In this document: one piece after another, positions 5,434-8,804 of the stretch
Layout of the letters: each line of letters opens with the position of its first letter
How positions within the stretch are numbered: the first letter of the stretch is position 1
From: Actinomycetospora sp.
GTDB taxonomy: Bacteria > Actinomycetota > Actinomycetes > Mycobacteriales > Pseudonocardiaceae
Assembly (NCBI GenBank): GCA_025925615.1
Contig: JAICLN010000171.1
Location: 1-8,804 of the forward strand
Length of the DNA: 8,804 bases
Direction of reading: 5' to 3'
Notes under the pieces: model-generated
The model's database searches: none
The model's input: the letters and a program-made list of their open reading frames with translations, nothing else
What the model was told of the DNA's origin: nothing
Position numbers and translations under genes: made by a program

Positions 5434-7194
5434 GTGAGACGGGCACCGAGGTTGATCACCGAGGTCCAGCGTCTCGGCTTGACCGTCTCCGTCGCGGCCC
5501 TGCTCATCGTGCTCCTCGTCGTGTTCCGGGTGCTGTGGAGCGCCGCGATCACCCAGCCATCGGCGGACCGGCTGCAGGCGGGTCTGCTCGCCGTCGAGGA
5601 CTCCCACCAGGCGATGCTCGAGATGGACTCCTCGCTGCGCGGCTACCTCGCGACCGGAGACCGGTACTTCGCCGACGAGGCGACCAGGGCCAGCCCCGCG
5701 CTCGCGGCCGCGGACACGCAGATGGTGAACCTGCTCGAGGAGCCGGCGCTGCGCCAGAGCGTGCTGCAGCTCCTGCTCGCCCAGCAGCGCTGGCGCACCG
5801 AGTGGGCCGACTCCGCACGGCAGATCCCTCCGCCGGGCGGCACCGAGGCGTTCCTGCTGCAGGGCAAGGCCCTCTTCGACAGCTACGAGGGGCGCAAGGA
5901 GGACACCCGGGCCGCGACCCTGGCCGCGATCGACGAGAACCAGCAGTCGTCCACGTTCTGGCAGTGGGGTGTCGGGGTGCTGCTGGTGGTCGTGGGACTC
6001 GCCACCCTCGCGGTGGCGCTCCGTGGTCGACGGCGGCTCGAACGCCACGTCGTCGCACCCGTCGACGGCCTCCTCGCCTCGGTCCGGGGCATCTCCGAGG
6101 GGCGACTCCACCCCCCCGAGCCCGTGGCGGGCTCGGCCGAGCTGGTGGCCCTGCGTGACGGACTGGCGGACATGACGGTCGCCCTGCGGCACAAGCAGGA
6201 GGAGACCACCGCCCAGGCGGAGCGCCTCCAGGCCCAGACCGACCGGCTGCGCACGATCCTGATCATGACCCGCGAGATCGCGGGCTCGCTGAACACCCGC
6301 TACGTCGTCGACTCGACGGTCCAGGCGGCCGTGGCCGTGACCGACGGCCGGGTCATGCTCTGGCTGCTCGACGAGGACGGGGCCGGGCTGGAGCTCGCCT
6401 ACGACTCGGAGCGCGGCGCCGTCCCCCCGCTCGAGTCGCACTGCAACCTCGGGGTCGGGGTGGTCGGCCGGTCCGCGCGGTACGGCCAGATCTCCCGCGG
6501 CGACCCCGACGCGCACGACGAGCCGGCCGTGGCCGTGCCGCTGGTGGTCGGCGCCCGCGTGATCGGCGTCCTGGAATGCTTCGACGGCATCGAGGGCGAG
6601 GTCGACGGGCAGGCCCTGTCGGCCGTCGAGATGCTGGCGACGCTCGCCGGCTCGGCCATCGAGGCCAGCCGGCTGCACGCGGCCACCGAGCGGCTCTCCC
6701 AGTTCGACCCGCTCACCCAGCTCGCGAACCGCCGCCGGCTCGGCGCCGACCTCGACACCGCCGTCGCCAACGCCAAGCGCCACGGCCACCCGATGTCGGT
6801 GATCATGCTCGACCTCGACCACTTCAAGGAGCTCAACGACCGCTACGGCCACCAGCAGGGCGACGTCGTCCTGCAGGAGGTCGCCAGCACCCTGCGCGCC
6901 TCGATGCGCGACGGCGAGACGGCCTACCGCTACGGCGGCGAGGAGTTCGCCATCCTCATCACCGAGGGCGGGCCGGCCGACGCCGTCGCGCTGGCCGAGC
7001 GCCTCCGCGAGCGGGTCGAGACCGACTTCAAGCGCGGGGGGCGGCAGCTGGTCACCGCGTCGTTCGGCATCGCCACGCTGCCCGAGCACGCCGGCGACGG
7101 CGAGGGCCTCGTCTCCGAGGCCGACCGGGCGCTCTACTCCGCGAAGAACTCCGGCCGGAACCGGGTGCACCGCGCGGGTCAGCTCGTCGGGTAG
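5434..7194 (+). CDS. Membrane diguanylate cyclase: CHASE3-like sensor, HAMP, GAF, GGDEF
   Basis: 586 residues. Order: short cytoplasmic tail; membrane helix (about 14-36); extracytoplasmic helical sensor (about 37-174) with the CHASE3-like MDSSLRGYLATGD at 64-76; second helix (178-197); HAMP and coiled coil (198-275); GAF domain (about 280-415); GGDEF domain (about 422-580). The active site is GGEEF at 501-505, preceded by FDPLTQLANRR (424-434) and LDLDHFKELND (459-469). These match an active cyclase that makes c-di-GMP from two GTP. The product-inhibition I-site, normally RxxD five residues before the motif, reads RDGE (492-495), so feedback inhibition may be weakened. No EAL domain follows. 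GTG start with GGAGGGG nine bases upstream. It ends four bases from the convergent dcd stop. The ligand sensed is unknown. Confidence 0.95.
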   Translation: MRRAPRLITEVQRLGLTVSVAALLIVLLVVFRVLWSAAITQPSADRLQAGLLAVEDSHQAMLEMDSSLRGYLATGDRYFADEATRASPALAAADTQMVNLLEEPALRQSVLQLLLAQQRWRTEWADSARQIPPPGGTEAFLLQGKALFDSYEGRKEDTRAATLAAIDENQQSSTFWQWGVGVLLVVVGLATLAVALRGRRRLERHVVAPVDGLLASVRGISEGRLHPPEPVAGSAELVALRDGLADMTVALRHKQEETTAQAERLQAQTDRLRTILIMTREIAGSLNTRYVVDSTVQAAVAVTDGRVMLWLLDEDGAGLELAYDSERGAVPPLESHCNLGVGVVGRSARYGQISRGDPDAHDEPAVAVPLVVGARVIGVLECFDGIEGEVDGQALSAVEMLATLAGSAIEASRLHAATERLSQFDPLTQLANRRRLGADLDTAVANAKRHGHPMSVIMLDLDHFKELNDRYGHQQGDVVLQEVASTLRASMRDGETAYRYGGEEFAILITEGGPADAVALAERLRERVETDFKRGGRQLVTASFGIATLPEHAGDGEGLVSEADRALYSAKNSGRNRVHRAGQLVG

Positions 7195-7198
7195 GTGC

Positions 7199-7771
7199 TC
7201 AGAGTCCGCGGCGGAAGTTGACGTACGAGCGGGACGGCGTCGGGCCGCGCTGGTCCTGGTAGCGGGAGCCGTAGACCGGCGAACCGTAGGGGTGCTCCGA
7301 GGGCGACGACAGCCGGAACAGGCACAGCTGCCCGACCTTCATCCCCGGCCACAGCCGGATCGGCAGGTTGGCCACGTTCGAGAGCTCCAGCGTCACGTGG
7401 CCCGAGAACCCGGGGTCGATGAACCCGGCAGTGGAATGAGTCAACAGGCCCAGACGGCCCAGCGAACTCTTCCCTTCCAATCGCCCGGCGACGTCGTCGG
7501 GCAGCGTGATGACCTCGTACGTCGAGCCCAGCACGAACTCGCCGGGGTGCAGGACGAACGCCTCGTCCTCCGCCGGCTCGACCATCCGTGTCAGGTCGTC
7601 CTGCTGCAGGGCGGGGTCGATGTGGGTGTAGGCGTGGTTGTTGAACGTGCGGAAGTGCCGGTCCAGCCGCAGGTCCACGCTGGAGGGCTGCAGCAGCGTC
7701 TCGTCGTACGGGTCGAGCGCGACGCGTCCGGCGGCGATCTCGGCGCGGATGTCGCGGTCGGAGAGCAGCAC
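7199..7771 (-). CDS. dcd: dCTP deaminase, bifunctional dUMP-forming type
   Basis: 190 residues, the same length as the mycobacterial enzyme, which it matches closely from memory: [11 protein letters not shown] at the start, [20 protein letters not shown], then [19 protein letters not shown] and [15 protein letters not shown] in the core, and RGPTPSRSY near the end. The family converts dCTP to dUMP, combining deaminase and dUTPase steps in one trimeric trimer-fold enzyme, supplying dUMP for thymidylate and limiting uracil in DNA. The GTG at 7771 gives the canonical N-terminus; the frame extends upstream to 8062 only as shadow sequence antisense to the next gene. No ribosome site precedes the GTG, and a -10-like box ends six bases before it, suggesting a leaderless mRNA. 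Convergent with the cyclase gene; divergent from the PLDc_N-like gene. Confidence 0.97.
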   Translation of the reverse strand: MLLSDRDIRAEIAAGRVALDPYDETLLQPSSVDLRLDRHFRTFNNHAYTHIDPALQQDDLTRMVEPAEDEAFVLHPGEFVLGSTYEVITLPDDVAGRLEGKSSLGRLGLLTHSTAGFIDPGFSGHVTLELSNVANLPIRLWPGMKVGQLCLFRLSSPSEHPYGSPVYGSRYQDQRGPTPSRSYVNFRRGL

Positions 7772-7777
7772 GTGCAG

Positions 7778-7783
7778 AGGGTA
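7778..7783 (-). promoter_or_regulatory. Candidate -10 box (TACCCT) giving leaderless dcd mRNA
   Basis: TACCCT on the minus strand fits TAnnnT. Six bases separate it from the GTG, so the predicted transcription start is the G of the start codon. No ribosome site is visible and no good -35 box was found. Confidence 0.4.
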
Positions 7784-7886
7784 TCCGGCGCGCCCGCGGC
7801 GCGGACCGGTGTCGGGACGTCCGGCCCTGGCGGGCCGAGCCGTGCGGTGGCTGGCATGGTGGAAGGTGCGAGAGCGGAGGTATCCC

Positions 7887-8120
7887 GTGTCCATGAAGAA
7901 GCGGTGGAAGGACCTGACGCAGAACCAGCGCCGGATGATCATCGTCGGCGTGGTCCTCGAAGGCATCGTCAAGCTTCTCGCCCTGCGCGACCTCAAGCGG
8001 CGCCCGGCGGACGAGGTGCGGGGACCGAAATGGCTCTGGGGCAGCGTGATCGCCGTGGCCAACTCGGCCGGTCTCGTCCCGGCTACCTACTTCCTGCTCG
8101 GCCGCCGGCGCGACCACTGA
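7887..8120 (+). CDS. Small two-helix membrane protein, PLDc_N-like
   Basis: 77 residues. A basic start (KKRWK) and TQNQRR precede the first hydrophobic helix (about 16-34). The charged loop [17 protein letters not shown] follows, then a second helix (about 50-71) and a basic tail LGRRRDH. The loop-Trp-helix-LGRR layout resembles the PLDc_N domain, which in actinobacteria is found as the membrane anchor of cardiolipin synthases and as small stand-alone proteins of unknown role. No phospholipase HKD motif is present, so it has no catalytic part. GGAGG six bases before GTG 7887 decides the start; ATG 7893 is an alternative two codons later. It is divergent from dcd with a 115-base gap, and a tRNA-Gly gene follows on the same strand. 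Confidence 0.8.
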   Translation: MSMKKRWKDLTQNQRRMIIVGVVLEGIVKLLALRDLKRRPADEVRGPKWLWGSVIAVANSAGLVPATYFLLGRRRDH

Positions 8121-8160
8121 GCCTCGCGAGAGGACATCGCTCCCTCGGCGGCGGGTCGGT

Positions 8161-8166
8161 TATGCT
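8161..8166 (+). promoter_or_regulatory. Candidate -10 box (TATGCT) of the second tRNA-Gly gene
   Basis: TATGCT fits TAnnnT and lies 26 bases before the tRNA 5' end, giving a leader of about 20 bases. It stands out in a GC-rich spacer; the -35 region is weak. Confidence 0.4.
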
Positions 8167-8192
8167 CGGCGTCGGCGTCGAAGCGGCGCCGT

Positions 8193-8263
8193 GCGGGTGT
8201 AGTTCAATGGCAGAACATCAGCTTCCCAAGCTGATAGTGCGGGTTCGATTCCCGTCACCCGCT
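8193..8263 (+). tRNA. tRNA-Gly (anticodon CCC), CCA not encoded
   Basis: Full cloverleaf: acceptor GCGGGTG/CACCCGC, D arm GTTC...GAAC, anticodon stem TCAGC/GCTGA around TTCCCAA (CCC at 8225-8227), T arm GCGGG-TTCGATT-CCCGT, discriminator T, then CCG rather than CCA. It differs from the tRNA-Gly at 4253 by one compensated acceptor pair (A-T to G-C), one D-loop base and three variable-loop bases. Its 3' end overlaps the stop of a minus-strand gene. Confidence 0.96.
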
Positions 8264-8716
8264 CCGCTGCGCACCGTCGTCCGACACGGTCATCGCGTGT
8301 ACCAGCTTCACCAGGTTGGCGATCAGGCCGATGACGCTGCCGGCCATCCCGATCGCCAGGACCCAGCGCGCGATGTCGTGCCAAGGGATCTCGCTGTCGT
8401 CGAACGCGAACGGGAAGACCTGCCACAGGCGCACCAGGGCGGTCAGGCCGACGAGCGTCACCAGCAGCTCGCCCAGCGGGCGGAACCACCGCCGGTCCAC
8501 CACGACGTACAGCGCGTTCGCGATGATGCCGGCGACGATCGACGCGTTGACCCAGCCGAGCACGTGGGTCGTGTCATCGGTCAGGAACGGAACCGCGGCC
8601 CAGCCGGGCGAGACATTGACCAGGTACAGCAGCACCGCGTTGACCACGACGGCGATGCCGTAGCCGACGCGACGTGTGGCGACCTCTGGTCGCCGTGGAG
8701 TCGTGGTGACGGCCAT
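8255..8716 (-). CDS. Four-helix integral membrane protein of unknown function
   Basis: 153 residues with four hydrophobic segments at about 17-35, 52-73, 80-104 and 115-140, separated by short loops, and a basic N-terminus (TTTPRRPEVATRR). No catalytic or transport signature was recognised. Loop residues such as NVSPGW, DRRWF and WHDIARW are the most distinctive. The ATG at 8716 has GGAGGAGG seven bases upstream, a much better start than the in-frame extension to 8749. The final codons and TGA lie within the acceptor stem of the convergent tRNA-Gly. The remaining bases to the right edge (8717-8804) show only the ribosome site. I cannot assign a function. Confidence 0.82.
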   Translation of the reverse strand: MAVTTTPRRPEVATRRVGYGIAVVVNAVLLYLVNVSPGWAAVPFLTDDTTHVLGWVNASIVAGIIANALYVVVDRRWFRPLGELLVTLVGLTALVRLWQVFPFAFDDSEIPWHDIARWVLAIGMAGSVIGLIANLVKLVHAMTVSDDGAQRSG

Positions 8717-8804
8717 GGGAGAACCTCCTCCACCCGCTCCGCCCTGCACCCCCAGCGTCGCGGACGCGGCCGGGCTGCGGCCAGAGGCGATGGTCCCCCG
8801 CCAA

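Noticed and set aside
5307..6158. Plus-strand frame with ATG codons overlapping the start of the cyclase
   Set aside because: Composition becomes Arg/Pro/Ala-rich out-of-frame sequence and no domain is visible; the GTG at 5434 opens the real gene.
5257..7170. 637-codon minus-strand open frame opposite the cyclase
   Set aside because: Mirror frame of a GC-rich gene with clear GAF and GGDEF motifs on the other strand; no motif or ribosome site of its own.
4253..8263. Integrative element bounded by tRNA-derived att sites
   Set aside because: The tRNA copies are complete and inverted rather than a tRNA with a direct 3' fragment, and no integrase or mobility gene lies between them.

Overview
The window comes from a very GC-rich actinobacterium. 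The bifunctional dCTP deaminase near 7.2-7.8 kb follows the Mycobacterium-type protein almost residue for residue from memory. Frequent GTG starts, a possible leaderless transcript and Ala/Arg-rich shadow frames also fit Actinomycetota. The overall flavour suggests Pseudonocardiales, but genus cannot be fixed from this sequence. It reads as ordinary chromosome: no transposase, integrase, phage gene or CRISPR array is visible.

Layout. (1) Minus strand, 1-1315: a membrane-anchored Thr/Gly/Pro-rich exported protein, followed one base later by the 5' part of a polysaccharide deacetylase (probably the deacetylase half of a deacetylase/glycosyltransferase fusion), cut by the window edge. (2) Minus strand, 1505-2413: an exported SLT-fold lytic transglycosylase, with a hairpin after it and a 465-base upstream region containing an OmpR-family-type direct repeat. 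(3) Minus strand, 2879-3820: a hormone-sensitive-lipase-family esterase whose stop codon lies in a short tandem repeat, divergent from an 81-residue acidic orphan protein at 3938-4183 (+). (4) A strong stem-loop, then a tRNA-Gly(CCC) on the minus strand. (5) Plus strand, 4596-5234: a short protein that looks like only the N-terminal Rossmann domain of UDP-GlcNAc 2-epimerase with the catalytic motifs lost. It is followed by a membrane diguanylate cyclase (CHASE3-like/HAMP/GAF/GGDEF, 5434-7194). (6) dcd on the minus strand, convergent with the cyclase and divergent from a 77-residue PLDc_N-like membrane protein (7887-8120, +). (7) A second tRNA-Gly(CCC) on the plus strand at 8193-8263, overlapped antisense by the end of a four-helix membrane protein (8255-8716, minus).

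How it fits together. Several genes concern the envelope: deacetylase, exported stalk-like protein, lytic transglycosylase and small membrane proteins. The diguanylate cyclase makes c-di-GMP, a signal that elsewhere controls surface polysaccharide synthesis. A link between the cyclase, the sugar-epimerase-like protein and the deacetylase is possible but is only inference from proximity. The rest is housekeeping (dcd and two tRNA genes). No complete new system is evident. The most unusual items are the degenerate epimerase-domain protein, the inverted pair of same-anticodon tRNA genes, and the repeat-rich and hairpin-rich regulatory stretches.
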